Below are positions 1 through 8,264 of a stretch of DNA of 64,000 bases, one piece after another. The position numbers were made by a program, and so were the translations under genes. Position 1 is the stretch's first letter. Every line of letters starts with the position of its first letter. Location of the stretch: assembly GCF_041060425.1 (NCBI RefSeq), contig NZ_JAULBC010000003.1, forward strand, positions 434,001 to 498,000, in the 5' to 3' direction. This DNA comes from Danxiaibacter flavus (lineage in GTDB: Bacteria; Bacteroidota; Bacteroidia; Chitinophagales; Chitinophagaceae). The notes beneath the pieces are model-generated. The model was not told the DNA's origin, ran no database searches, and saw only the letters and a list, made by a program, of their open reading frames with translations.

Positions 1-170
1 TTTGAGATTTATGATAATCTAACTGCGCACGCTCAGGTCAACCTACCTGAATACGAAGCAATATTTATATTCCACTCAAACCAACAGCAAGTACCTGAAT
101 TAAGAACGCGCTCGCACCCGAATAATTTTAAATCTCAAATTTCAATCTCTCAAATTTTATATCCTATTAA
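1..170. other. Intergenic left edge with inverted heptamer arrays
   Basis: No gene is supported here. The first ten bases (TTTGAGATTT) are the exact reverse complement of bases 130-139 (AAATCTCAAA). The stretch 126-160 is a degenerate array with roughly 7-bp steps (AAATCTC, AAATTTC, AATCTCTC, AAATTTT). The arrangement matches the polar post-stop/pre-start arrays elsewhere in the window. The left edge therefore probably carries the tail of an upstream plus-strand gene's array and the leading array of the SusC operon. Confidence 0.5.
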
Positions 171-202
171 TTTGGTAGACTAATAAAATTCTACTACATT
201 TG
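171..202 (+). promoter_or_regulatory. Bacteroidota consensus promoter of the SusC-SusD-sulfatase operon
   Basis: TTTG at 171-174 and TACATTTG at 195-202 are separated by 20 bases. This is an exact match to the Bacteroidota primary promoter (TTTG at -33, TAnnTTTG at -7). Transcription would begin near 208, about 50 bases before the Cys-rich leader ORF at 257 and about 545 bases before the susC start. The operon would then have a long untranslated leader, as expected for attenuation control. Confidence 0.75.
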
Positions 203-256
203 TTTTGTTGCTCATTTTAAGGGGGTAACAAATACCGGAAACTAATAGCAAAGAAA

Positions 257-352
257 ATGTTCACTGAAACACAAAGCAGACAAGTAATACTAACAAATTC
301 CTTCTGCAAGCAGGCTTTAACTGAATGCTGTCCTTCATGTTGTTGTTGCTAA
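257..352 (+). CDS. Polycysteine leader peptide, 31 aa (candidate cysteine-responsive attenuator)
   Basis: A 31-codon ORF starts at the first ATG behind the promoter at 171-202 and ends in Glu-Cys-Cys-Pro-Ser-Cys-Cys-Cys-Cys-stop. A further Cys is at residue 17, giving 7 Cys in 31 residues, which is extreme for a Bacteroidota protein. The Cys codons are mixed TGC and TGT. The four terminal Cys codons lie in a TGT-rich run whose ATGTTG (338-343) is complementary to CAACAT at 355-360 just past the stop, and whose ATGTTGTT is complementary to AACAACAT at 440-447. Ribosome stalling at Cys codons could therefore change leader folding. Polycysteine small ORFs acting as cysteine-responsive attenuators are known from mycobacterial sulfur operons. 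The same role here is inference, strengthened by the sulfatase gene in the operon. The alternative is a chance ORF over a TGT microsatellite. The ORF itself is certain; its function is not. Confidence 0.6.
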   Translation: MFTETQSRQVILTNSFCKQALTECCPSCCCC

Positions 353-752
353 GACCAACATCGCTCTAACTGTTTGCCCGCCGCCATTTCAGCATTTTTA
401 AAAATTATCAAACATGGTTTTACGATGTCGTTTCTAAAAAACAACATTGCCAGAAGACCTGGTTTACTGGTGATGTACTATGTCTGTGGGTTAAAAAATT
501 GAATGGATTAAAGAAATTCTATAAAAACATAGCACCAGAATAAAAGATCTTTAGACTAGAAAATTTGCATAAGTTCTATTTGACAGCAGCATCATTTTCA
601 ATTATCAATTTTCAACTATCAATTTTCAATTAAAAAAAGTGGCCGGCAACTGCTCGCAACAGTCCCGGCCCGAACTAAACAAGGCTCGTTAAACAGCACT
701 GCGACATAAAGCCGCAGGCCGTTACCATTATTTAATTACTAAATCAAATGTA
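353..752 (+). promoter_or_regulatory. Long untranslated leader between the Cys-rich ORF and susC
   Basis: Four hundred bases without another convincing ORF. The leader holds a heptamer array at 595-633 (units TCAATTA, TCAATTT, TCAACTA). It also holds a strong hairpin at 641-670: GGCCGG pairs with CCGGCC, and an inner ACTG pairs with CAGT. On the plus strand the hairpin is preceded by a run of seven A, so in the antisense direction it would be an intrinsic terminator with a U tract. On the plus strand it has no U tract. No Shine-Dalgarno site precedes the susC ATG. The structured leader fits attenuation, but no pair of mutually exclusive terminator/antiterminator stems could be proven by eye. 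Confidence 0.45.
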
Positions 753-3700
753 ATGAAAAAACATTTCCGCAATGGAGTGTGGTTTTTACTGCTTTTTCCT
801 ATCCTCACTTTTGCTCAGCAAACGCCTGAGCCATTAATTAACTCAACACTTACAGGAACCATTATTGACAGCAGGGCAAAGACTCCGCTGGATGGCGCTA
901 CCGTACACATAAAAGGCACTACACATGAAGTGTTAACCGATAGCAAGGGCAAGTTTAGTTTTCGCACAGGACAAAAGCTTCCCTTTACTTTACTCATTAA
1001 TTATGTTGGCTACCAGCCTTTGGAAATAATTGTCAATGATCCGGTAGTAACTATCACGTTACAGGAATCTCAAACTCAGTTAAACGAAGTAGTTGTAGTA
1101 GGTTATGGAACGCAACGGAAAAGTGACATATCCGGTTCCGTAGCAAGTGTTCCAAAAAACGTCTTATCTCAACCGACAGCATCTTTTGACAATCTTTTGC
1201 AAGGTGCAGTTTCCGGCGTTTCTGTAACGCAGAGTTCAGGACAGCCGGGAAGCACAGCTACCATCCGGGTGCGCGGCGGCAACTCCATCAGCTTTGGTAA
1301 CGACCCCTTGTATGTAATTGATGGATTTATTGTTTACAATAACAATAGCTATACAAATTCCGGTGCAACAAGCGGAGCCACTGTAAATGCGCTTTCCACC
1401 ATTAACCCGTCTGACATCGAGTCTATTGAGGTATTGAAAGACGCATCTGCAACGGCTATCTATGGTTCACGTGGTGCTAATGGAGTAGTACTTATCACCA
1501 CGAAGCGAGGCAAAAAAGGCCGGGATGAAATCTCCTATAGTGGTTATTATGGCGTACAGCAGGCAACTAATAAAAAGAAATTGCTGAACGCTTCGCAGTG
1601 GGCGTCATTGGTGAATGACATCAACATTAGCGATAATGTTCCGAAAACTTATACTGATTCAGCAATCGCTGCACTTGGCGAAGGATATGACTGGCAAAGC
1701 GCCGGCTTGCGGGATGGTGCTATCCAGAATCATGAGCTTTCCTTCTCCGGCGGCGATGACAAAACACGCTACCTTGTTTCCGGAAATTATTTCAACCAGG
1801 AAGGGATTGTGCTTAATACCGGTTTTAAAAGGTATTCCGGCAGGGTGAACTACGAGCGCAATTTATCCGACAGGTTTAAGATCTCGGTAAACATTTTCGG
1901 CAGCAGCTCTACACAGGATGAAACTTCCAATGCTAACGGTCCTGCATTTGCGACGCTTTTACAAACTGTTCCCCTCGTGCCGATCAAAAATGCAGATGGC
2001 AGCTACAACACAAACAATCCGTATATCAGCGTGCCCACCAATCCGCTGCAGGATATAACTGCAACAACTAATCGCAGTTATATAACACGTACACTCGGCA
2101 ACTTTTCAGCAGAGTATAAAATATTGCAGGATCTGAAATTAAAAATCAGTGCAGGCGCAGATCTTATCAATACCAAACAAAACTATTATGCGCCATCTTA
2201 TACAACAGCCGGCTACACACCTCAAGGTTACGGCTCTGTAGGCAACATAAAGGCGACTACGTGGTTGAATGAAAATACGCTCACATACGATCATATTTTC
2301 GGCAACGATCATTTTTTGAATGTTATCGTTGGCTATACCACTCAGTCAGGCAACGACGAATCATCTGTTGCATCAGCACAAAAATTCCCCAATGACCTGA
2401 CTACATACAACAGCCTGGGATCTGCCAGCACGCCATTACTTGCCAGCTCGAATGCACATAGCTGGACATTAAATTCCTGGCTGGCACGAGCAAGTTATTC
2501 TTACAAGCATAAATATAATGCAACTATTTCCGCACGTGCCGACGGATCTTCTGTGTTGGGAACAAATAACAAGTGGGGCTACTTCCCTTCTATCGGTTTG
2601 TCATGGAACATATCAGAGGAAGATTTTCTAAAATCAAACAATACCATCAGCAACCTGAAACTCCGTTTATCTGCAGGACAAACGGGTAACTCAGGCGTAC
2701 CTCCTTACAGCTCGTTATCAACCCTGGCCCCTGTTAACTATTATTTCGGAAATCCGCTCACACTTGTAACAGGTATCGCACCCACCCAACTGGCCAACCC
2801 GGATCTCAAATGGGAAACAACCACACAATACAACGCAGGTATTGATCTTTCCATTATCCGCAATCGCGTAAACTTCAGTGTTGATGCTTATTACAAGAAA
2901 ACAACAGACCTCTTGTTGAACGTTCCATTCCCGGTATATACGGGTTATGTCAATATAGTGAAGAATGTCGGCAGTGTTGAAAACAAGGGCTTTGAGTTTT
3001 CTATCAATTCGGAAAACATCAAAACGCAGAACTTTGTATGGCGGTCCACATTGGTCTTTGCTAAAAACCTGAACAAGGTGCTTAGTCTTGGCCCTGGCAT
3101 ACTTAACTTTTTCCCGACAGCGCCCATCGGACAGCAGTCACCCGTAATTGTACAAACCGGTTTACCCGTAGGAACATTCTGGGGATATACAACTGATGGA
3201 TTACTGACAGGCGAAGACATCGCAAAGGGTACTCCGTTATTAACGGGTGTTCCTCAACAAGAGGGCGACAGGAAATATGTGCCCATCAATGGTCATACCA
3301 GTGTAACCAATGCAGATAAACACGAGCTGGGTAACGCTCAGCCTAAGTTTACTTTTGGCTTCTCAAACAACATCTCCTGGAAAAAATTTGATCTCTCATT
3401 CCTGTTGCAGGGTTCTTATGGCAACAAAATATTCAACCAGTATCAGCAGTTGCTGGAAAAACCAACACTATCGTTAAATGCTTCAGCAACATTGCTCGAC
3501 AGATGGAGCGCATCAAATCCCAACGGCACTGTGCCAAGGGCTACCAATTCTCCGGTTCCCCAGATCATCGACCGTTATGTTGAGGATGGTTCTTATCTCC
3601 GCCTGAAAAATATTTCACTTGGTTACAGTCTGCCACAATCAGTGCTTTCGAGGATCAGGATTAAACAAGTGCGGGTTTATGTATCAGCACAAAATCTTTT

Positions 3701-3833
3701 CACCATAACGAGTTATACAGGATTTGATCCGGAAGTTAATTTCTATGACGGCGATAACACTAAACAGGGAATTGACATGGGCTTATATCCATCAGTTAAA
3801 AATTTTACTGCAGGACTTAATGTAACGTTCTAG
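753..3833 (+). CDS. SusC/RagA-family TonB-dependent outer-membrane transporter
   Basis: A 1026-residue outer-membrane importer that, with its SusD partner, takes up a ligand using TonB energy. It has a signal peptide (residues 1-21, cut before QQTPEP) and an N-terminal carboxypeptidase-regulatory-like domain (about 34-105). The SusC signature LNEVVVVGYGTQRKSD starts at residue 110. The plug domain follows, including the conserved stretch GSRGANGVVLITTKRG. A 22-strand-type barrel ends in the terminal aromatic residue (GLNVTF). Length is normal for the family. susD follows after 54 bases and an arylsulfatase after that, so the cargo is probably a sulfated compound. It differs clearly from the three minus-strand SusC proteins, which carry the TAMGIKK or TGFGTRK form of the signature. 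It should be controlled by the promoter at 171-202 and the leader ORF. The exact ligand cannot be read from sequence. Confidence 0.95.
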   Translation: MKKHFRNGVWFLLLFPILTFAQQTPEPLINSTLTGTIIDSRAKTPLDGATVHIKGTTHEVLTDSKGKFSFRTGQKLPFTLLINYVGYQPLEIIVNDPVVTITLQESQTQLNEVVVVGYGTQRKSDISGSVASVPKNVLSQPTASFDNLLQGAVSGVSVTQSSGQPGSTATIRVRGGNSISFGNDPLYVIDGFIVYNNNSYTNSGATSGATVNALSTINPSDIESIEVLKDASATAIYGSRGANGVVLITTKRGKKGRDEISYSGYYGVQQATNKKKLLNASQWASLVNDINISDNVPKTYTDSAIAALGEGYDWQSAGLRDGAIQNHELSFSGGDDKTRYLVSGNYFNQEGIVLNTGFKRYSGRVNYERNLSDRFKISVNIFGSSSTQDETSNANGPAFATLLQTVPLVPIKNADGSYNTNNPYISVPTNPLQDITATTNRSYITRTLGNFSAEYKILQDLKLKISAGADLINTKQNYYAPSYTTAGYTPQGYGSVGNIKATTWLNENTLTYDHIFGNDHFLNVIVGYTTQSGNDESSVASAQKFPNDLTTYNSLGSASTPLLASSNAHSWTLNSWLARASYSYKHKYNATISARADGSSVLGTNNKWGYFPSIGLSWNISEEDFLKSNNTISNLKLRLSAGQTGNSGVPPYSSLSTLAPVNYYFGNPLTLVTGIAPTQLANPDLKWETTTQYNAGIDLSIIRNRVNFSVDAYYKKTTDLLLNVPFPVYTGYVNIVKNVGSVENKGFEFSINSENIKTQNFVWRSTLVFAKNLNKVLSLGPGILNFFPTAPIGQQSPVIVQTGLPVGTFWGYTTDGLLTGEDIAKGTPLLTGVPQQEGDRKYVPINGHTSVTNADKHELGNAQPKFTFGFSNNISWKKFDLSFLLQGSYGNKIFNQYQQLLEKPTLSLNASATLLDRWSASNPNGTVPRATNSPVPQIIDRYVEDGSYLRLKNISLGYSLPQSVLSRIRIKQVRVYVSAQNLFTITSYTGFDPEVNFYDGDNTKQGIDMGLYPSVKNFTAGLNVTF

Positions 3834-3887
3834 CGCAATCAGTTCATCATTTATATAATTTATTCAGTCATTGTAAACACAAAAACA

Positions 3888-5414
3888 ATGAAAACAATCT
3901 TCATAAAAAAATCCATCAATAAACGTAGGCTTATTACTGCGTTAATTATCACATCAATACTCGGCACTGTCACTATTCTTGAATCATGCAACAAGCTTGT
4001 TGAAGATCCCACATCTGTGGTTGTTTCAACACAATTTTACAAAACACAGTCCGACGCAATTGCTGCTGTCAATGCAGTTTACAACACATTGAATGCTTCA
4101 CCGGGAGATTTCCCTATGTACGGCAGACAGTTAAACCTGCTAACAGATAACGCCAGCGATAATCACAATTTTAGCCCGAGCAATACCAACCCGGATGTTA
4201 GAGCAATGGGAACTGTTACCTATGTATCTTCTAACGGAAGAATATTAAAGAACTGGCAACAACATTATTTTGGCATTAACAGGGCAAACATTGCGATTGA
4301 TAATATAGCACTCATCGATGCATCTCAATTCAGCAATGCCGCATTGAAAGACAGGTTGATCAACGAAGCCAAATTCATCAGAGGATTGTTGTATTTCAAC
4401 CTCGTAAGGCTGTTCGGTGACGTGCCCCTGGCACTGCACAATCCAACATCTACGGATTTGCGCAGTATCCAGGTGCCCAGAACATCAAAAGACAGCGTGT
4501 ACGCCCAGATTATCCAGGATCTTAAAGATGCCACCAATTTGCCGAAATCTTATTCCGGTAGCGATATAGGCCGGATAACCAGCGGAGCTGCACATTCGTT
4601 GCTGGCGAAAGTGTATGTAACCCGCAGGCAATGGAGCAATGCTTTAACCGAGTTACAGGCGGTACTGAATGGGGGTTATAATTATGCGTTGATTCCAAAC
4701 TTTAAAGATGTTTTTCAAAAAGCAACGAAGAATGGTGTTGAGCATATCTTCTCTGTTCAGTTTAATGGCAATGGCGGGGAAGCGAACAGCGTTCAATATC
4801 TCAGCTCAAGCTTTACTTCTTTCAATACGGGCACTTTTCCGATTGACATCATCTCAGACAGCAGTGTTGTAAAAATATTTGCGGATGACGATACCCGTAA
4901 AGCCGTTACTTTCTATACAACACAATACAATCCTGCGAATGGCCAAACAGTTGTATTCAACAACCCTTACACACCCTACTTGAATAAATTTGTTGATTAT
5001 AGTGTAACTCCGCTTAATTCTCAAAATTTAAGCAGCATTAATTTCCCTGTGATACGTTTTGCTGAAATACTGTTATTGCAGGCTGAAGTCTTAAATGAGA
5101 TCAACGGAGGCCCCACTGCTGAAGCTTACACCGCAATTAACCAGGTGCGCCACAGAGCCAATGTACCCGAACTTACTAAAGGTTTAAACCAGGCAGCCTT
5201 CAGGGATTCTGTATTTCTCGAAAGAAGAAAGGAATTTATACAGGAAGGTCAGCGCTGGTTTGATCTTGTAAGAAAGGGCGGAAATTCTCTTGTTGATGCG
5301 CTTCATAAGATAGCGGCCAAGTCTGCGGCAAGTCCAAAGGATACGTTGTTCCCAATTCCGCTTACAGAAATTCAGTTAAATCCATTGTTAAAACAAAATC
5401 CCGGATGGGAATAG
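3888..5414 (+). CDS. SusD/RagB-family surface lipoprotein
   Basis: A 508-residue nutrient-binding outer-membrane lipoprotein, the lid of the SusC pore encoded 54 bases upstream. The long, basic N-terminus (MKTIFIKKSINKRR) leads into a hydrophobic segment and a lipobox with Cys34 (LESC-NK). The N-terminal TPR-like region (DAIAAVNAVYN) and the C-terminal RagB region with EILLLQAEVLNE and RRKEFIQEGQRWFDLVR are classical for RagB/SusD. This is the mainstream subfamily. The three SusD proteins on the minus strand are of the SusD-like_2 type. The ligand is unknown; the sulfatase downstream suggests a sulfate ester. Confidence 0.95.
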   Translation: MKTIFIKKSINKRRLITALIITSILGTVTILESCNKLVEDPTSVVVSTQFYKTQSDAIAAVNAVYNTLNASPGDFPMYGRQLNLLTDNASDNHNFSPSNTNPDVRAMGTVTYVSSNGRILKNWQQHYFGINRANIAIDNIALIDASQFSNAALKDRLINEAKFIRGLLYFNLVRLFGDVPLALHNPTSTDLRSIQVPRTSKDSVYAQIIQDLKDATNLPKSYSGSDIGRITSGAAHSLLAKVYVTRRQWSNALTELQAVLNGGYNYALIPNFKDVFQKATKNGVEHIFSVQFNGNGGEANSVQYLSSSFTSFNTGTFPIDIISDSSVVKIFADDDTRKAVTFYTTQYNPANGQTVVFNNPYTPYLNKFVDYSVTPLNSQNLSSINFPVIRFAEILLLQAEVLNEINGGPTAEAYTAINQVRHRANVPELTKGLNQAAFRDSVFLERRKEFIQEGQRWFDLVRKGGNSLVDALHKIAAKSAASPKDTLFPIPLTEIQLNPLLKQNPGWE

Positions 5415-5831
5415 CCGGGGCTGTCAGCTTTCAGCTATGAGCTATGAGCTAGTGATCACTAACACTGAAGTATTGACACAAAATGTTCACGGCTCACACC
5501 TGATACCTGACACCTGAAACCTCAATTAAATTTCACACAAATATGAAAAGGCTGTCAGCTATCAGCATTCAGCTATGAGCTATAGATTACGAACATTGAA
5601 GTATTGACACAAAATATCCACAGCTCACACCTGATACCTGACACCTGAAACCTCAATTAAATTTCACACAAATATGAAAAGGCTGTCAGCTATCAGCATT
5701 CAGCTATGAGCTATTGTCACTAACATTGAAGTATTTACACAAAATGTTCACAGCTCATACCTGATACCTGACACCTGACACCTGACACCTGATACCTGAC
5801 ACCTGAAACCTCAATTAAATTCCACACAAAT
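5415..5831 (+). repeat. Three tandem copies of the sulfatase leader, including its start codon
   Basis: The gap between susD and the sulfatase gene is built of three copies of one block of about 131 bp. Each copy has an AGCTATCAGC-type heptamer array, then a GAAGTATTGACACAAAATG-like stretch, then a CACCTGA/TACCTGA/AACCTCA array, then TTCACACAAATATGAAAAG. The last ATG is the real sulfatase start (5832). The equivalent ATGs of copies 1 and 2 (5543 and 5674) each open the same 11-codon ORF (MKRLSAISIQL-stop). Copy spacing is 131 and 158 bases; the difference is four extra heptamers in copy 3. This shows segmental tandem duplication plus unit-level expansion. No terminator is visible, so the sulfatase may be read from the upstream promoter. 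Confidence 0.9.
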
Positions 5832-7685
5832 ATGAAAAGATCAATAGTCACCATTGCACTAACGGGGGGCAGCTTAATGCTGTCAACGGTACAAGCACAA
5901 ACCAATGGTCAGCAAACCTACCAGGGTGTTGTTGGCAAAACACTCGCCGAATCAAAAGAATGGTGGCCCGAGCCGGTGAAAGCTCCGGCAAATGCGCCCA
6001 ACGTTATCTGGATCTTGCTGGATGATGTTGGTTTTGGTGCGGCCAGCACTTTTGGCGGCGTGATCAGCACACCTACATTTGATAGCCTTGCCAATAACGG
6101 CCTGCGTTATACCAACTTTCACACGGCAGGCATTTGTGCACCTACACGCGCATCACTGTTAACAGGCCGTAATCATCACTACGTGCATGAAGGTGGTTTC
6201 TCTCACGTATTTGCGTCCGCAGGATTTCCCGGCTGGGACGGCCGTATTCCTTCTGATAAAGGAACAGTTGCTGAGATACTCAGGGACAGAGGTTATAATA
6301 CTTTCGCCGTGGGTAAGTATGGCGTTACTCCTGATGAAGAAGCAACTGATGCTGGTCCGTTTGACAGATGGCCCTCTGGCAAAGGATTTGAACACTTCTT
6401 CGGATTTCTTGGTTCTGAAACGGACCAGTACAAACCTGATCTTGTTGAAGATAATGCACATGTAACACCTGATGGCAGACATTTCAGCGAACAGCTTACA
6501 GACAAAGCCATCGGCTATATCTCCAAACAAAAAAAAGCGGCGCCCAACAAACCTTTCTTCCTGTACTATGCGCCTGCTGCTACGCATTCACCGCACCAGG
6601 TTGCCAAAGAATGGAGCGACAAATACAAGGGCCAATTTGATGATGGCTGGGATGTGTTCAGAGAAAAAGTATTCGCAAGACAAAAGCAACAGGGTATTAT
6701 ACCGGCCAATGCCGTTTTGCCTGAACGCAATCCGGAGATAAAAGCATGGAACACACTGGATGCTGAGCAAAAGAAATTGTATGCACGATTTATGGAAGTA
6801 TACGCCGGCTACCTTACTTACACCGATTATGAAGTAGGTAGGTTGATCAATCATTTAAAGTCGATCAATCAACTTGACAACACGCTCATCTTTGTCATCA
6901 TCGGTGACAATGGCGCCAGTAAAGAAGGGACACTTCACGGCACCGTAAGAGGCAAAGGAACAGGCGGGCAAACCCAGGGCATCACGGAAAAAGAATTCCT
7001 GCAGCTGAACGAAAACGGTATTGAACAAATCGGAACACCAGCCTCATGGACAAACTATCCGCTTGGATGGGCACAGGCAGCGAATACGCCATTTAAATAC
7101 TGGAAGCAGGATGCCAATGCTGAAGGGGGCACCAGAAATCCGCTGATCGTATTTTACCCCAAAGGCATACAGGACAAAGGAAGCATACGAACACAATACG
7201 GACACGTTAATGATATTCTGCCGACGACGCTTGAAGTAACGGGCATTAGTGCACCTGAATCTATCAGGGGAATTAAACAGGATACATTGCAGGGAACTTC
7301 ACTTGCTTATTCTTTTGCAGACGCAAAAGCTCCATCGAGACACAGAGAACAATACTACTACATCTTTGGCTCACGCGCTATTTACAAAGATGGCTGGAAG
7401 GCAGCAACACTGCACCATCCGGACTACATTGACGAAAATTCTTTTTCAGATGTCAGGAAGACGATCAATTCGAATTACGACGATGACAAATGGGAACTTT
7501 ACAATCTGAACGAAGATTTCAACGAAACAGTTGATCTGGCTAAAAAATATCCAGAGAAATTAGCTGAACTAAAAGGTGTGTTTGATGAAACTGCAAAGAA
7601 AAACAACATCTATCCGTTTATAGATTGGGATGATGTGTTTAAAAGAAGAATACATAATGCACCGAAGACGGTGAGCAGCAAGTGA
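5832..7685 (+). CDS. Secreted arylsulfatase (type I sulfatase, formylglycine-dependent)
   Basis: A 617-residue sulfatase that hydrolyses a sulfate ester in the periplasm or at the cell surface. A signal peptide ends near residue 22 (VQAQ). The first metal-binding Asp pair is in ILLDDVGFG (D64, D65). The type I active-site motif is CAPTR (102-106), whose Cys102 must be converted to formylglycine. IGDNGAS carries the second metal-ligand group, and EGGTRNPLIVFYPKG is typical of the long arylsulfatase-A/AtsA-like subgroup. Length is normal. No maturase is encoded in the window. The SusC-SusD genes upstream would import the sulfated substrate or its product. The released sulfate would explain control by a cysteine-rich leader ORF. 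The start codon is the third copy of a duplicated leader block. The substrate is unknown. Confidence 0.93.
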   Translation: MKRSIVTIALTGGSLMLSTVQAQTNGQQTYQGVVGKTLAESKEWWPEPVKAPANAPNVIWILLDDVGFGAASTFGGVISTPTFDSLANNGLRYTNFHTAGICAPTRASLLTGRNHHYVHEGGFSHVFASAGFPGWDGRIPSDKGTVAEILRDRGYNTFAVGKYGVTPDEEATDAGPFDRWPSGKGFEHFFGFLGSETDQYKPDLVEDNAHVTPDGRHFSEQLTDKAIGYISKQKKAAPNKPFFLYYAPAATHSPHQVAKEWSDKYKGQFDDGWDVFREKVFARQKQQGIIPANAVLPERNPEIKAWNTLDAEQKKLYARFMEVYAGYLTYTDYEVGRLINHLKSINQLDNTLIFVIIGDNGASKEGTLHGTVRGKGTGGQTQGITEKEFLQLNENGIEQIGTPASWTNYPLGWAQAANTPFKYWKQDANAEGGTRNPLIVFYPKGIQDKGSIRTQYGHVNDILPTTLEVTGISAPESIRGIKQDTLQGTSLAYSFADAKAPSRHREQYYYIFGSRAIYKDGWKAATLHHPDYIDENSFSDVRKTINSNYDDDKWELYNLNEDFNETVDLAKKYPEKLAELKGVFDETAKKNNIYPFIDWDDVFKRRIHNAPKTVSSK

Positions 7686-8005
7686 TGTACGGTGTTAGAT
7701 GTACGGTGTATGATGTACGATGTACGGTGTATGATGTACGATGTATGATGTATGATGTATGATGTATGATGTGCGATGTGTGATTTACGATGTATGAGAG
7801 CGCTGATGTAGGATTTGATGATGTCTGATTTTTTTATGTGCGATAACCTGATTTAATTGTGTCAGGGGATGCAAAGAGATCGCTGATGTAAGATTTTTTT
7901 GACGTCTGATTTCTTTATGTGCGATAACCTGATTTAATTGTGTCAGGGGATGTAAAGAGATTGCTGATGTAAGATTTTTTGACGTCTGATTTCTTTAAGT
8001 GCTAC
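7682..8005 (+). repeat. GATGTAC heptamer array followed by an 80-bp tandem repeat
   Basis: Beginning within the sulfatase stop region, about fifteen heptamers run to 7797. They are variants of GATGTAC, GGTGTAT and GATGTAT. They are followed by 2.5 copies of an 80/81-bp unit starting at 7801, 7881 and 7962. Each copy contains GCTGATGTA, a T-rich run, GACGTCTGATTT and GTGCGATAACCTGATTTAATT. A related GCTGATTT/GATGTCTGAT pattern follows the cyclophilin gene at about 56980. No ORF with coding character is present. Confidence 0.85.
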
Positions 8006-8048
8006 AGCTGAATTAATCTGAAGAAGCACATTAGCCAGATAGCTTTTG

Positions 8049-8137
8049 TTAAGCCCTGAAAGGGCGGCTGGCAATAGCACAGGGCAACGCCCTGTGAGAT
8101 AGATCGATTAACATACTCAAGCCCTGAAAGGGCGCAA
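8049..8137. repeat. REP-like composite palindromic element
   Basis: Two direct copies of the palindrome GCCCTGAAAGGGC (8053-8065 and 8121-8133) flank a third perfect hairpin, CACAGGGC-AAC-GCCCTGTG (8078-8096). Short GC-rich palindromes of this kind are dispersed repeats in many Bacteroidota and resemble REP/BIME elements mobilised in trans by RAYT transposases. No transposase gene lies in the window. It sits in the intergenic space between convergent genes, the usual place for such elements. Confidence 0.6.
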
Positions 8138-8160
8138 GCAAATCACTATCCGAACAGGCA

Positions 8161-8208
8161 AAAAAAAAATTCCGTTGATCTTTTGGTATCAACGGAACTT
8201 TTTTTTTG
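8161..8208. terminator. Bidirectional intrinsic terminator
   Basis: A perfect 10-bp stem (TTCCGTTGAT at 8170-8179 with ATCAACGGAA at 8188-8197) and an 8-base loop, with runs of A before and T after. It can end both the plus-strand sulfatase operon and the minus-strand gene whose stop codon is at 8265. Confidence 0.9.
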
Positions 8209-8264
8209 TAGAATAATTATGTAGCAAGCCAACAACAGCTAATAGCTAACAGCCCACATCTCCC

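Noticed and set aside
641..670. Plus-strand terminator in the susC leader
   Set aside because: The stem is strong, but no T tract follows on the plus strand; the poly-A side makes it terminator-like only in antisense.
6159..6854. Minus- and plus-strand ORFs inside the sulfatase gene
   Set aside because: They are shadows of a gene with a full domain match; none shows a family motif.
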